38,491 nucleotides of DNA, taken from positions 1 to 38,491 of the forward strand of contig NZ_JARIDQ010000072.1 of NCBI RefSeq assembly GCF_029256985.1, written 5' to 3'. Shown piece by piece: positions 25,017-33,069 of this stretch. The notes below the pieces were generated by a model. It was given only the letters and a program-made list of their open reading frames with translations. It had not been told where the DNA came from and did not search any database. The position numbers and the translations under genes were made by a program. The DNA is from Otariodibacter sp. (GTDB lineage: Bacteria > Pseudomonadota > Gammaproteobacteria > Enterobacterales > Pasteurellaceae). Numbering within the stretch: position 1 is the stretch's first letter; every line of letters begins with the position of its first letter.

Positions 25017-26180
25017 ATGATAACTAAATTAAAACATGATATTACTATTGGAGATATTTGTAAGGGGTTTATTTATAATGAATTAGAAGGTAAAGGGGTA
25101 TTTGATTTATCAGGAAAACTAACCATTCAGCCAGAATATCAACGTAACTATATTTATGCAAAAGAAAATAAAGATATTGATGTTATTGATTCCATATTGA
25201 AAGGTTACCCATTGGGATTGATTTATTTTAACAAAACAGGTGATGATACTTATGAAGTTCTAGATGGACAACAAAGAATTACGAGTATTGGTAGATTTGT
25301 TACTAATAAATTTGCAATAAAAGATGAAAATGGTAATTATCAGAATTTTTTTAGTTTGTCACAGGATAAACAGGAAAAAATTTTATCCACTACTTTACTA
25401 ATTTATGAATGTGAAGGATCTGAAAGTGAAATTAAAGAATGGTTCAAAACAATTAATATTGCAGGAATCCCTCTTACTGAACAAGAATTATTAAATGCTA
25501 TCTATTCTGGAAAGTTTGTAACTATTGCTAAATCTGAATTTAGTAATAGTCAAAATACTAATATAAAAAAATGGGAAAATTATATTAAAGGAAACCCACT
25601 TAGACAAGATTATTTGGCAACAGCATTAAATTGGGTAAGTAATGGTAATATTAGTAAATATATGAGTGACCATAGAAATGATGACAATATTAATGAATTA
25701 AAAAATTATTTTTATACTGTAATCAATTGGGTATCAACAACTTTTATTTCTTTAAAAAAGGAAATGAAAGGATTGGAGTGGGGTAGATTATATAAATTAT
25801 ATAAAGATATACCTTATAATCCTGAAGATATTGACATAAAGTTAAAGGAATTATATGAAGATCCCTATATAAAAAATCAAAAAGGGATTTTTGAATACTT
25901 GCTTGGAGGAGAACAAGATAAAAAATTGTTAGATATTCGTATATTCGATAATGCTACTAAAAAACTAGTTTATAAAAAACAAACAGAAGAAGCTGAAATT
26001 CAAAAAAAATCCAATTGTCCTTTATGTGCAATTAGTGATAACAGTAACAAAACTAAAATTTGGTCACAAAAAGAAATGGATGCCGATCATGTCACACCAT
26101 GGATTAAAGGAGGTGTAACAACTATAGAAAACTGCCAAATGTTATGCATTACTCATAACAGAGCTAAAGGTAATAGATAG
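25017..26180 (+). CDS. DUF262 protein with C-terminal HNH nuclease domain
   Basis: 387-aa protein. The N-terminal DUF262 (ParB/sulfiredoxin-like, GmrS-type) domain has [20 protein letters not shown] (residues 38-57), [12 protein letters not shown] (61-72) and the signature DGQQR (83-87), which in related proteins is linked to nucleotide hydrolysis. The middle region is helical and unassigned. The C-terminus is an HNH domain: CPLC (334-337), [12 protein letters not shown] (355-366), ENCQMLC (371-377) and HNRAKGNR at the very end, giving His358, Asn372 and His380 plus zinc cysteines. It starts 2 bp after the preceding stop. DUF262-HNH proteins occur in GmrSD-type modification-dependent restriction and other defence systems; here it accompanies a methylase. 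Confidence 0.85.
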   Translation: MITKLKHDITIGDICKGFIYNELEGKGVFDLSGKLTIQPEYQRNYIYAKENKDIDVIDSILKGYPLGLIYFNKTGDDTYEVLDGQQRITSIGRFVTNKFAIKDENGNYQNFFSLSQDKQEKILSTTLLIYECEGSESEIKEWFKTINIAGIPLTEQELLNAIYSGKFVTIAKSEFSNSQNTNIKKWENYIKGNPLRQDYLATALNWVSNGNISKYMSDHRNDDNINELKNYFYTVINWVSTTFISLKKEMKGLEWGRLYKLYKDIPYNPEDIDIKLKELYEDPYIKNQKGIFEYLLGGEQDKKLLDIRIFDNATKKLVYKKQTEEAEIQKKSNCPLCAISDNSNKTKIWSQKEMDADHVTPWIKGGVTTIENCQMLCITHNRAKGNR

Positions 26181-26585
26181 TACTCTATGAAATAACATAC
26201 TTGTAAGATAAATTTGAGCCTAAAGTTTATCCTTTAAAATTTGGCATAGAAATAGAAGTAGATAAAAAGTATCTGTTTTAATTATTCAAAAATCTTTTAT
26301 AGACATAATATTATGATATTTTGTCAAGCTATTACGATTATTTGATTTTTTTATATCTTTAAATAAGCATTTTACCCTATTGTGATCTGCTACCCAAAAA
26401 TTTTACTCTAATCCAACTAATTGAGGAGCCAATTTTTTATACCTACATAAGAGTATCTCTTACATTTCGATTTCATCCATCATAGGTGGCTATATGGGTA
26501 AAATCAGCCCCTTTGTGAAGTTTTATTAAAATATCGTTAAATTTTTTCTTATCAAAGATAAGATATTTTTATTATATTTTGTTAG
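26181..26585. other. AT-rich gap with decayed coding remnants
   Basis: 405 bp without an intact gene. On the plus strand an open tail reads FEPKVYPLKFGIEIEVD then a stop near 26280. On the minus strand one frame from about 26480 to 26286 is nearly open (MMDEIEM, stop, EILLCRYKKLAPQLVGLE, stop, NFWVADHNRVKCLFKD and onward to SIKDF, stop). Both look like relics of unidentified genes. No terminator clearly serving the cargo operon was found. Confidence 0.35.
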
Positions 26586-27140
26586 TTAAAATGGCATAGT
26601 ACCAAGAATTAAATTATACTCAAAGTCATACTTCAGCCGATTAAATATATCTTGATACTCCTTTTTAGTACTACCATCATACTCCCATTCTCCTCTTTTT
26701 AAGTATAAATTTTGAAAATTTTCTTTATAAACTATAAGGTTCAACTCGCCCTGCTGACAAATATCATAAAAATCAACTCCATAAGCCTGAAGATATGAAA
26801 TTCTAAAAGCAAAATCATCTAAAAAACAATCACGAAAATAATATGTATTTTCAGTATATTTACGAAACTTAGAGTTAATTTTATCTCTTGCTTTTGTCCA
26901 TAATTTCATAAACAAATAAACATCAATCTTAGCTAATTTAGAATAATACTCTATTTTCATTAAGGTTATATCTGACCTAACTTCTTTTCGACTTTCTTCT
27001 ATTGCACAAATTTCATCATTTAATTTTTCACACTGTATATCAAAATCTTTTACAATATCATTTAATTTTTTAATTTCTTTATTTAATTTTTTAGCTTCAT
27101 TCTTTATAAGAAACTTATCACTTTTCATATAAATACGCAT
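26586..27140 (-). CDS. Hypothetical coiled-coil protein (ORFan)
   Basis: 184-aa protein, not recognised. Residues 10-65 are a strongly charged coiled coil (NEAKKLNKEIKKLNDIVKDF, CEKLNDEICAIEESRKEVRS). The rest is aromatic-rich (ENTYYFRDCFLDDFAFRISY) without signal peptide or membrane helix. The ATG at 27140 has a good AAGGGGAAG ribosome-binding site. It is transcribed against the cargo operon. It is very AT-rich. It could be an orphan phage or plasmid gene, or an accessory of the defence cassette; nothing decides. Confidence 0.6.
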   Translation of the reverse strand: MRIYMKSDKFLIKNEAKKLNKEIKKLNDIVKDFDIQCEKLNDEICAIEESRKEVRSDITLMKIEYYSKLAKIDVYLFMKLWTKARDKINSKFRKYTENTYYFRDCFLDDFAFRISYLQAYGVDFYDICQQGELNLIVYKENFQNLYLKRGEWEYDGSTKKEYQDIFNRLKYDFEYNLILGTMPF

Positions 27141-27234
27141 TATACTTCCCCTTGTTTCATATTAAAAACCTAACACTATTGAATAAATTAAACTAACAAT
27201 ATCCAAAATAGATAAAATATTCATATAAACACAT

Positions 27235-27456
27235 TTATCTACTATATATTTTATCTATTTCTTTCTCTATACGAAATAGCTTACGCCATTCACTTAAATA
27301 ACGCTTTTCTAACCTATTTCCTTTTACAATAGCTAATCTATAATCGAATCTTTTTAGAATTTGTGGGATGGTTGCAATTTCAATCATTTCATCTGTTTTT
27401 TGTTCTTCTTCAAGCCATTGTTTAAATTTTATTTTCAAAGATCGTTCTGTTGTCAT
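27235..27456 (-). CDS. Small hypothetical basic protein
   Basis: 73-aa protein beginning MTTERSLKIKFKQWLEEEQK and rich in Lys, Arg and Glu, mostly helical. The frame can be extended one codon to a TTG, but the ATG at 27456 is the better start. It lies 95 bp upstream of the coiled-coil ORFan and has the same orientation, so the two may be co-transcribed. Not recognised. Confidence 0.45.
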   Translation of the reverse strand: MTTERSLKIKFKQWLEEEQKTDEMIEIATIPQILKRFDYRLAIVKGNRLEKRYLSEWRKLFRIEKEIDKIYSR

Positions 27457-27583
27457 CAAAGACTTTTCTCTTAGTTAATAATCATTAGTCATTAGTTTAC
27501 TAATTGTTCTATTTTTGTCGAGCAATCTGTTTAAATTTTTCGATCAAGATCGCAAATATAAAAAATATCCACCTAAAAACAAT

Positions 27584-27739
27584 TCAGTAGATTACACACT
27601 GATAAATGTCTTGTGGTAAGAAATAATTTTTATCTTTACCACGATAATAGGTACTTTTATCAAGTATTATAAATTCATCTCGTTTTGGTCTTTTAATCTC
27701 TACATCATGCAAACTGTATAACACCACATAAATCACCAT
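27584..27739 (-). CDS. Possible 51-residue ORF or gene remnant
   Basis: Open frame MVIYVVLYSLHDVEIKRPKR to a TGA, with composition that looks coding (DEFIILDKSTYYRGKDKNYF). No ribosome-binding site is evident at the ATG, and the frame extends a few codons upstream before a stop. It may be the tail of a decayed gene. Confidence 0.3.
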   Translation of the reverse strand: MVIYVVLYSLHDVEIKRPKRDEFIILDKSTYYRGKDKNYFLPQDIYQCVIY

Positions 27740-28112
27740 TTGCTCATTTTTGCTTAATTTTGTTTATGTTGGCTTAAACGACTTTTTCTCATATTGGTAT
27801 ATTAACCTAAATGAGATTTTTAGTCGTTATCTAGGAAATTCCCATTTTTAAATAACCATCTCATTGACTTCACTATTATTGTCCCACATTTAATTCGCTT
27901 TGAATAGAATTTCTATACGCTCTTTATCCCTCTGGTAATAAATAACATTTGTCTGTTACATTAACGAGTTTATCTTGTTTAGTAGCATAATTATTTGGAA
28001 TGATTACTGGTATCATGCTACAAAAACACTTTGAGCCGATCTGAAAATTCAGGTGGTGATTTTTTATGTTCAGCGTTTGGCTTTGAGTACCGTGTACACA
28101 CAAGGAATACGT
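27740..28112. other. Region between ORFans and the right transposase
   Basis: About 370 bp with only fragmentary frames on the minus strand. It contains a possible imperfect inner inverted repeat of the right IS at 28008-28029 (GGTATCATGCTAC, compared with GGTATTATGTAGC at the outer ends) and the ribosome-binding site AAGGA for the transposase. Confidence 0.35.
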
Positions 28113-29228
28113 ATGGCACAACATTATCTGCTCTCTAGTAAATCTAAAAATTTAAATTTAAAACAAATCTTCCGTTTAAGTGAAGATGAAGCTTTCCAAC
28201 TTTTAAAAGCAAACCGTTGGGGAAATCTTAATAATATTCGTGATGTCTGTTGCCCGCATTGTGGCATTCGCCATCACGCTTATTTTCTTAAATCTCGTAA
28301 ACGTTGGTGCTGCAAACATTGTAAACGCTATTTCTACATTACGACCAACACAGCTTTTGCTTTTCACAAACTCTCTTTTGTTGATATTTTGGCGGCAATT
28401 CTTCTTTTTGCTAATGAAGTCAAAGGTATTTCCGCTATTACTATGAGTCGTCATTTAAATATCAACTATAAAACAGCTTTTGTGCTTTGTCATAAATTGC
28501 GTGAAGTTCTATTTAAAACTCGTGATTTAAGCCCATTACAAAGCGAAATTCATGAAGATGGAGCGTGGATTAACTTCACGCTACGCAAGCCTAATTTTCG
28601 CAAGAATACACAGAAACAAAAGATAAAGTGTCCTAAATTCCGTCCAACTAAACGCTGCATCATCAGCTTAAATCAACGAGCATCTAACGATGATACATTA
28701 TGGGGTTCAAATCGTACGATTGTGGCAATGGATTACACGGAAAGTGCGAATACGGTATTAGAGTTAAATCATCGTTTTGTTAAAACAGGTAGTGATATTA
28801 TGTGTGATGAAAATCCTGCTTATAATGGCTTAGATTTTCATTACGTAAGATGGTCGGTCAATCATCATAAAGCGTATAGTTATCAAGGTATCAATAACAA
28901 TCTTGCCGAATCCTTCAATGCAAGATTCCGTGATTTACATCGTGGTGTTCATCATAAATGTGATAATAAGTACGCTCTACATTACGCCAATCAAGCTGCC
29001 TATATGTCAGATAACCGAAAAAAGTCTAATGGCGAGCTGTTCAATGATATTTTGAAACGTTGTCTATGGGTTCTACCATTAAGAGAATGGGTAGGCTATT
29101 GGCAAGGAAATCATCGAACACGAGAATTAATTGGTATGACTGCATTCAGCCATGAAGAAATTTCTCAAACCTACTTTAAAAATCTCAATGAGCGAATGAA
29201 GTACGAACAAGACTTGTTAGTGGCTTAG
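28113..29228 (+). CDS. IS1595-family (ISXO2-like) transposase, right copy
   Basis: 371-aa DDE transposase. The frame is open from 28053, but the ATG at 28113 (MAQHYLLSSKSKNLNLKQIF) aligns with the left transposase start and has an AAGGA ribosome-binding site 7 bp upstream. The zinc ribbon is CPHC and CKHC, followed by KLSFVDILAAILLFANEVKG. Catalytic residues lie in EIHEDGAWINF, MCDENPAYNGLDF and NNLAESFNARFRD. It appears intact. It clearly differs from the left transposase and is longer at the C-terminus, so the two are not copies of one recent IS. Confidence 0.88.
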   Translation: MAQHYLLSSKSKNLNLKQIFRLSEDEAFQLLKANRWGNLNNIRDVCCPHCGIRHHAYFLKSRKRWCCKHCKRYFYITTNTAFAFHKLSFVDILAAILLFANEVKGISAITMSRHLNINYKTAFVLCHKLREVLFKTRDLSPLQSEIHEDGAWINFTLRKPNFRKNTQKQKIKCPKFRPTKRCIISLNQRASNDDTLWGSNRTIVAMDYTESANTVLELNHRFVKTGSDIMCDENPAYNGLDFHYVRWSVNHHKAYSYQGINNNLAESFNARFRDLHRGVHHKCDNKYALHYANQAAYMSDNRKKSNGELFNDILKRCLWVLPLREWVGYWQGNHRTRELIGMTAFSHEEISQTYFKNLNERMKYEQDLLVA

Positions 29229-29364
29229 ATTTAACTACAAAAATAAATTAAAACTTGAATGTTGGAAAAGATGTTTGCCTTTTAAGGTTAAGTAGATTCG
29301 TCACGTCTGTGATAAATAAATTTTGTCTAATGTATAGAAAAATGAGTTAGAATTAAGCGAAAGA

Positions 29365-29400
29365 AATGCCCTTAATCCTGTTTTTAGAGTTAAGAGCATT
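29365..29400 (+). terminator. Candidate terminator after the right transposase
   Basis: AATGCCCTTAA (29365-29375) and TTAAGAGCATT (29390-29400) pair with one mismatch over 11 bp and a 14-base loop. Only a modest A/T run follows. Confidence 0.4.
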
Positions 29401-29435
29401 AGAAATTTTACTTGGGTTGGAACTGCTTTTCGGGT

Positions 29436-29460
29436 TTTGTGCAACTGCTACATAATACCG
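29436..29460 (-). repeat. Right terminal inverted repeat of the island
   Basis: Reverse complement of 20556-20580 over all 25 bases. It ends CATAATACCG immediately before the right AAATATTT copy. Confidence 0.85.
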
Positions 29461-29487
29461 AAATATTTTGTAAATCTGACCGCTTGT
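29461..29487 (-). repeat. Right target-site copy and right half of the split uptake-sequence pair
   Basis: AAATATTT (29461-29468) followed by the extension and GACCGCTTGT (29478-29487), the inverse of the exact core ACAAGCGGTC. It pairs with 20529-20547 across the island. It lies 29 bp beyond the fused opp ATPase stop, where an opp terminator would be expected. Confidence 0.85.
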
Positions 29488-29515
29488 ATTTTTGTTTTTG
29501 ATAACTTATTCGTTA

Positions 29516-31111
29516 TTACAAGTTAGAGGCTTCAATTAAGCGTCTGGTATAATCATTTTGAGGATTATCGAAGATTTGCTGAACCTCACCACTTTCGATA
29601 ACTTCACCTTGATTCATCACCATTACTCTATCACTCAATGCTCTCACTACAGACAAATCATGACTGATAAAGATATAACTTAAGCCATATTTTTTCTGTA
29701 AATTATTCAGTAACTCTACAACCGTGATCTGTGTTGAACGATCCAATGCGGAAGTTGGTTCATCTAGCAATACGAATCTGGGTTCAAGAATGATGGCACG
29801 TGCAATAGCGATACGTTGTCTTTGTCCGCCTGAAAACTCGTGAGGGTAACGATTGATCATTGAAGGAGAAAGATTTACCTCTTCTAATGTTTTCATTACT
29901 TTTTCACGACGCTTTTCTTTGCTCATTTTCGGGTAGTGAACAGATAAGCCTTCACCAATAATTTCACCCACTGTCAAGCGAGGAGAAAGGGAATTAAATG
30001 GATCTTGGAATACCATTTGCATATCTTTTTTCAATGCTTGGCGATCAGAATCAGATAACTCTGCGATCGTTTCATCTTCAAAGTTAATTTTTCCTTGGTA
30101 ATCAAGCATCTGCATTATTGCTCTACCTAATGTAGATTTACCCGAACCTGATTCACCAACGATCCCAAGTGTTTCTCCCACTTTAAGATCTAAGGAAATA
30201 TTTTTAACCGCTTTAAATACCTTTTTAGGTTTTCCAAAGAATGAACGTTTGATCACGTAATCAACATCAATATTCTCAGCTATAATGATTCGTTTTTCAT
30301 TATCACTTAATGCCGGTTTAATGTTTCTTGGAATTGGCGTCAGTAATTCAATAGTATAAGGATGTTGAGGATTATGGAACACTTTATCTGTTTCACCGTG
30401 TTCAATAATTTGCCCTTTTTGCATTACACACACAAAATCACTGTATCGATGCACCAAACGCAAATCATGCGAGATAAGAATAATCGCCATGCCCATGTCA
30501 CGCTGAAGTTCGTGCATTAAATCTAATATTTCTGCTTGAGTAGTCACATCAAGTGCAGTTGTTGGCTCATCAGCAATCAATAAATCAGGTTTATTAATAA
30601 TTGCCATTGCAATCATAATACGTTGTAACTGTCCGCCTGAAAATTCATGTGGATAAGATTTCATTTTCTTAACTGCATCAGGAATTTTTACTTTCTCTAG
30701 CATCTCTAATGCATGTGCATAAGCCTCTTCTTTACTCATATTTGGATTATGCGTTTTAGTTGCTTCTGAAACCTGTTCACCAATTGTCATAAATGGATTA
30801 AGCGAGGTCATTGGCTCTTGGAAAATCATACCAATACGATCGCCTCGCAATGATCTCATTTGATCTTCAGATAATTTTAAAATCTCTTGATCTTCAAAAC
30901 AAATAGAGGAATCTGCACCATAAGTCACAATATTATCTGGCAATAATTGCATAATTGACATTGAGGTCACAGATTTACCAGAACCAGACTCACCCACAAT
31001 TGCTAATGTTTGCCCTTTATTGACAGTAAAAGAAACTGAACGTACAGCGTGTACATTTTCTTCATCGGTTTTCAGATAAACGTCTAAATTTTTAACTTCT
31101 AATAATTTCAT
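29516..31111 (-). CDS. Oligopeptide ABC transporter, fused two-domain ATPase (OppD-OppF / YejF-like)
   Basis: 531-aa protein with two complete ABC ATPase domains. Domain 1 (about 1-260) has Walker A GESGSGKS at 39-46, FSGGQLQR and Walker B LLIADEP. Domain 2 (about 280-531) repeats [16 protein letters not shown] and VLLDEP, each with an OppD/F-type C-terminal segment ([22 protein letters not shown]). E. coli uses separate OppD and OppF; the fused size matches YejF (529 aa). The permeases here are OppB/OppC-like, so this is a fused ATPase serving an Opp-type importer. It lies 11 bp after oppC as the last gene of the operon. Confidence 0.9.
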   Translation of the reverse strand: MKLLEVKNLDVYLKTDEENVHAVRSVSFTVNKGQTLAIVGESGSGKSVTSMSIMQLLPDNIVTYGADSSICFEDQEILKLSEDQMRSLRGDRIGMIFQEPMTSLNPFMTIGEQVSEATKTHNPNMSKEEAYAHALEMLEKVKIPDAVKKMKSYPHEFSGGQLQRIMIAMAIINKPDLLIADEPTTALDVTTQAEILDLMHELQRDMGMAIILISHDLRLVHRYSDFVCVMQKGQIIEHGETDKVFHNPQHPYTIELLTPIPRNIKPALSDNEKRIIIAENIDVDYVIKRSFFGKPKKVFKAVKNISLDLKVGETLGIVGESGSGKSTLGRAIMQMLDYQGKINFEDETIAELSDSDRQALKKDMQMVFQDPFNSLSPRLTVGEIIGEGLSVHYPKMSKEKRREKVMKTLEEVNLSPSMINRYPHEFSGGQRQRIAIARAIILEPRFVLLDEPTSALDRSTQITVVELLNNLQKKYGLSYIFISHDLSVVRALSDRVMVMNQGEVIESGEVQQIFDNPQNDYTRRLIEASNL

Positions 31112-31122
31112 TTCGTTACATC

Positions 31123-32043
31123 CTATTTGTCTTTTGGATCAAGAGCATCACGCAATCCATCACCGATAAAGTTGAAGCAAAATAATGTTAAGCATAAGAA
31201 AAAGGCTGGGAATACTAATAACCAAGGTGAAGTTTCCATTTGTGCCGCACCATCACTTAATAATGCCCCCCAACTACTCATTGGCTCTTGTGTTCCGAGG
31301 CCTAAGAAACTTAAGAAAGATTCAAATAAAATAAAACCTGGTACTTCAAGTGAGGCATATACCACAACAATACCTAATACATTTGGGATTATATGTTTCC
31401 AAATAATTTGACGTTTTGGCACGCCACACACAATAGCCGCTTCCACAAACTCTTTATTCTTTAATGTAAGTGTTTGTCCACGAACAATACGTGCTAATCC
31501 TAACCAAGCAATCAATCCTATTGCCACGAAAATCAATAAAATATTTTGACCAAAAAAAGTAACCAATAAGATTACAAAAAACATAAATGGAAATGAGCTT
31601 AAAATTTCAATAAAACGCATCATCACCATATCGGTTTTTCCACCAATGTAACCTGAAATAGCGCCATAAATTGTGCCAATAATTACCGCAATAAATGCAC
31701 CGGCAACCCCGACCATAAGGGAAACGCGACCACCAATAGCAACACGTACTAATAAATCACGTCCTGAGGAATCCGTTCCAAAGTAGTGCATTGATTCAAT
31801 ACTTGGTGCTGCACTCATCATATTCCAATCGGTATCATCATAAGTGAAAGGCATTAAAGAAGGGGCAAAAGCAATAAATAATATGATTAATACAAGGGTA
31901 ACTAAACTCGCTACTGCAGCCTTATTGCGAAAAAATCGACGACGAGCATCTTGCCATAAGCTACGTCCATCAAGTCCCATCTCAGTTGCCTCTACTGCTA
32001 GCTCTTCGGCTCTTTTTTGATTCTTCTTATTATCAACTAACAT
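31123..32043 (-). CDS. oppC: Oligopeptide ABC transporter permease OppC
   Basis: Inner-membrane permease. The frame extends 12 codons further upstream, but the ATG at 32043 has an AAGGA Shine-Dalgarno and a natural N-terminus (MLVDNKKNQKRAEELAV), giving 306 aa. E. coli OppC landmarks are clear: GRSLWQDARRRFFRNKAAVAS, FTYDDTDWNMMSAAPSIES, HYFGTDSSGRDLLVRVAIGG, the cytoplasmic EAA loop EFVEAAIVCGVPKRQI, and the end FNFIGDGLRDALDPKDK. Six transmembrane helices are expected. It starts 11 bp after the oppB stop. Confidence 0.94.
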   Translation of the reverse strand: MLVDNKKNQKRAEELAVEATEMGLDGRSLWQDARRRFFRNKAAVASLVTLVLIILFIAFAPSLMPFTYDDTDWNMMSAAPSIESMHYFGTDSSGRDLLVRVAIGGRVSLMVGVAGAFIAVIIGTIYGAISGYIGGKTDMVMMRFIEILSSFPFMFFVILLVTFFGQNILLIFVAIGLIAWLGLARIVRGQTLTLKNKEFVEAAIVCGVPKRQIIWKHIIPNVLGIVVVYASLEVPGFILFESFLSFLGLGTQEPMSSWGALLSDGAAQMETSPWLLVFPAFFLCLTLFCFNFIGDGLRDALDPKDK

Positions 32044-32053
32044 CTTGCATTCC

Positions 32054-32977
32054 TTATGAATAACGAATCTTTGGATCAATCACCGCATAGAGAATATCTA
32101 CTACAGCATTAAAGAAAATAGTTAATGAACCGACTAAAATGGTTAAGCTTAATACTAATGAATAATCACGATTCAATGCACCATTTACGAATAATTGTCC
32201 AATTCCTGGCAAACCAAATACACTTTCAATTACCATGGAACCTGTGATAATCCCCACAAAAGCAGGTCCTAGATAAGTAATAACTGGAATGAGTGCTGGT
32301 TTTAATGCATGCTTAAAAATGATACGTTTAAGCGGTAATCCTTTGGCTCGAGCTGTTCGAATAAAGTTTGAATGTAAGACTTCTATCATTGAACCACGAG
32401 TAATACGAGCAATCCCTGCTACATAGCCAATTGTTAGTGAAATAACAGGTAAAATCATGTAATAGAGTTGCCCGCCATTCCACCCTCCTGCTGGTAACCA
32501 TTTCACATAAATGGCAAAGAAAAGCACTAATAAAGGAGCAAATACGAAACTTGGCATAATTATCCCAGTCATTGCAAAAGACATTACCAGATAATCCCAT
32601 TTACTATTTTGTCTTAATGCAGCAAAAGTACCCGCTAATAAACCAATAACTACGGCAAAGAGAAATGATACTATTCCTAATTTTATTGAAACTGGAAAAG
32701 CGGAAGCAATTAAATCATTTACTGTTTGATCTTTATATTTGAATGAAGGTCCAAAATCACCATGAGATAAATCTTCTAAATAGATAAAATATTGCTTATA
32801 AAGCGGCTCATTTAAATGATACTTCGCTTCAATATTTGCCATTACCTCTGGTGGATAAGCTCGTTCCGAAGTAAAAGGGCTTCCCGGTGCTAGTCGCATC
32901 AGAAAGAAAGAAAAAGTAATTAGAATAAAAAGAGTCGGAATTGCCTCTAAAATCCTTTTCAAAATAAACTTCAACAT
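32054..32977 (-). CDS. oppB: Oligopeptide ABC transporter permease OppB
   Basis: 307-aa inner-membrane permease, the usual length for OppB. The N-terminus LKFILKRILEAIPTLFILIT leads into FFLMRLAPGSPF. The cytoplasmic coupling loop is FIRTARAKGLPLKRIIFKHALKPALIPV, and the C-terminus is YAVIDPKIRYS. It pairs with OppC. It lies 92 bp after oppA, the gap containing an inverted uptake-sequence hairpin that may reduce expression of the membrane genes relative to the binding protein. Confidence 0.94.
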   Translation of the reverse strand: MLKFILKRILEAIPTLFILITFSFFLMRLAPGSPFTSERAYPPEVMANIEAKYHLNEPLYKQYFIYLEDLSHGDFGPSFKYKDQTVNDLIASAFPVSIKLGIVSFLFAVVIGLLAGTFAALRQNSKWDYLVMSFAMTGIIMPSFVFAPLLVLFFAIYVKWLPAGGWNGGQLYYMILPVISLTIGYVAGIARITRGSMIEVLHSNFIRTARAKGLPLKRIIFKHALKPALIPVITYLGPAFVGIITGSMVIESVFGLPGIGQLFVNGALNRDYSLVLSLTILVGSLTIFFNAVVDILYAVIDPKIRYS

Positions 32978-33010
32978 AGTAAATTCTCCAATTTACGCAA
33001 CAAAAATAAA

Positions 33011-33062
33011 ACAAGCGGTCAGATTCTATGTAAAATTAACAATATTGAATTCTGACCGCTTA
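33011..33062 (-). terminator. Inverted uptake-sequence hairpin between oppA and oppB
   Basis: ACAAGCGGTC core (33011-33020) with AAGCGGTCAGA (33013-33023) pairing with TCTGACCGCTT (33051-33061). Inverted uptake pairs act as or resemble intrinsic terminators in Pasteurellaceae. Here the hairpin sits inside the operon directly after the binding-protein gene, so a partial terminator or 3' stabiliser of the oppA mRNA is likely. Confidence 0.7.
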
Positions 33063-33069
33063 AATACCG

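Larger units (their letters stand above)
20556..29460. mobile_element. 8.9-kb IS1595-type mobile island carrying a restriction-modification-like cassette
   Basis: Bounded by perfect 25-bp terminal inverted repeats (20556-20580 and 29436-29460, beginning CGGTATTATGTAGCAGTTGC inward) and flanked by direct 8-bp copies of AAATATTT. It encodes two different IS1595/ISXO2-like transposases with start codons inward and C-termini toward the ends, two accessory coiled-coil proteins, and cargo much more AT-rich than the flanking chromosome. It separates yfiF from the opp operon. IS1595-type elements with passenger genes are described in the literature; this cargo combination is not one I recognise. Confidence 0.85.

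Noticed and set aside
27924..28124. 66-codon minus-strand ORF across the right transposase start
   Set aside because: It overlaps the transposase ribosome-binding site and start, has no start signal, and its composition looks random.
28008..29460. Right IS as an independent simple insertion
   Set aside because: The possible inner repeat is imperfect and the 8 bases outside it do not match AAATATTT; the duplication flanks the whole 8.9-kb unit instead.
32328..32600. 90-codon frame inside oppB
   Set aside because: Alternate-frame shadow of a strongly conserved permease gene.
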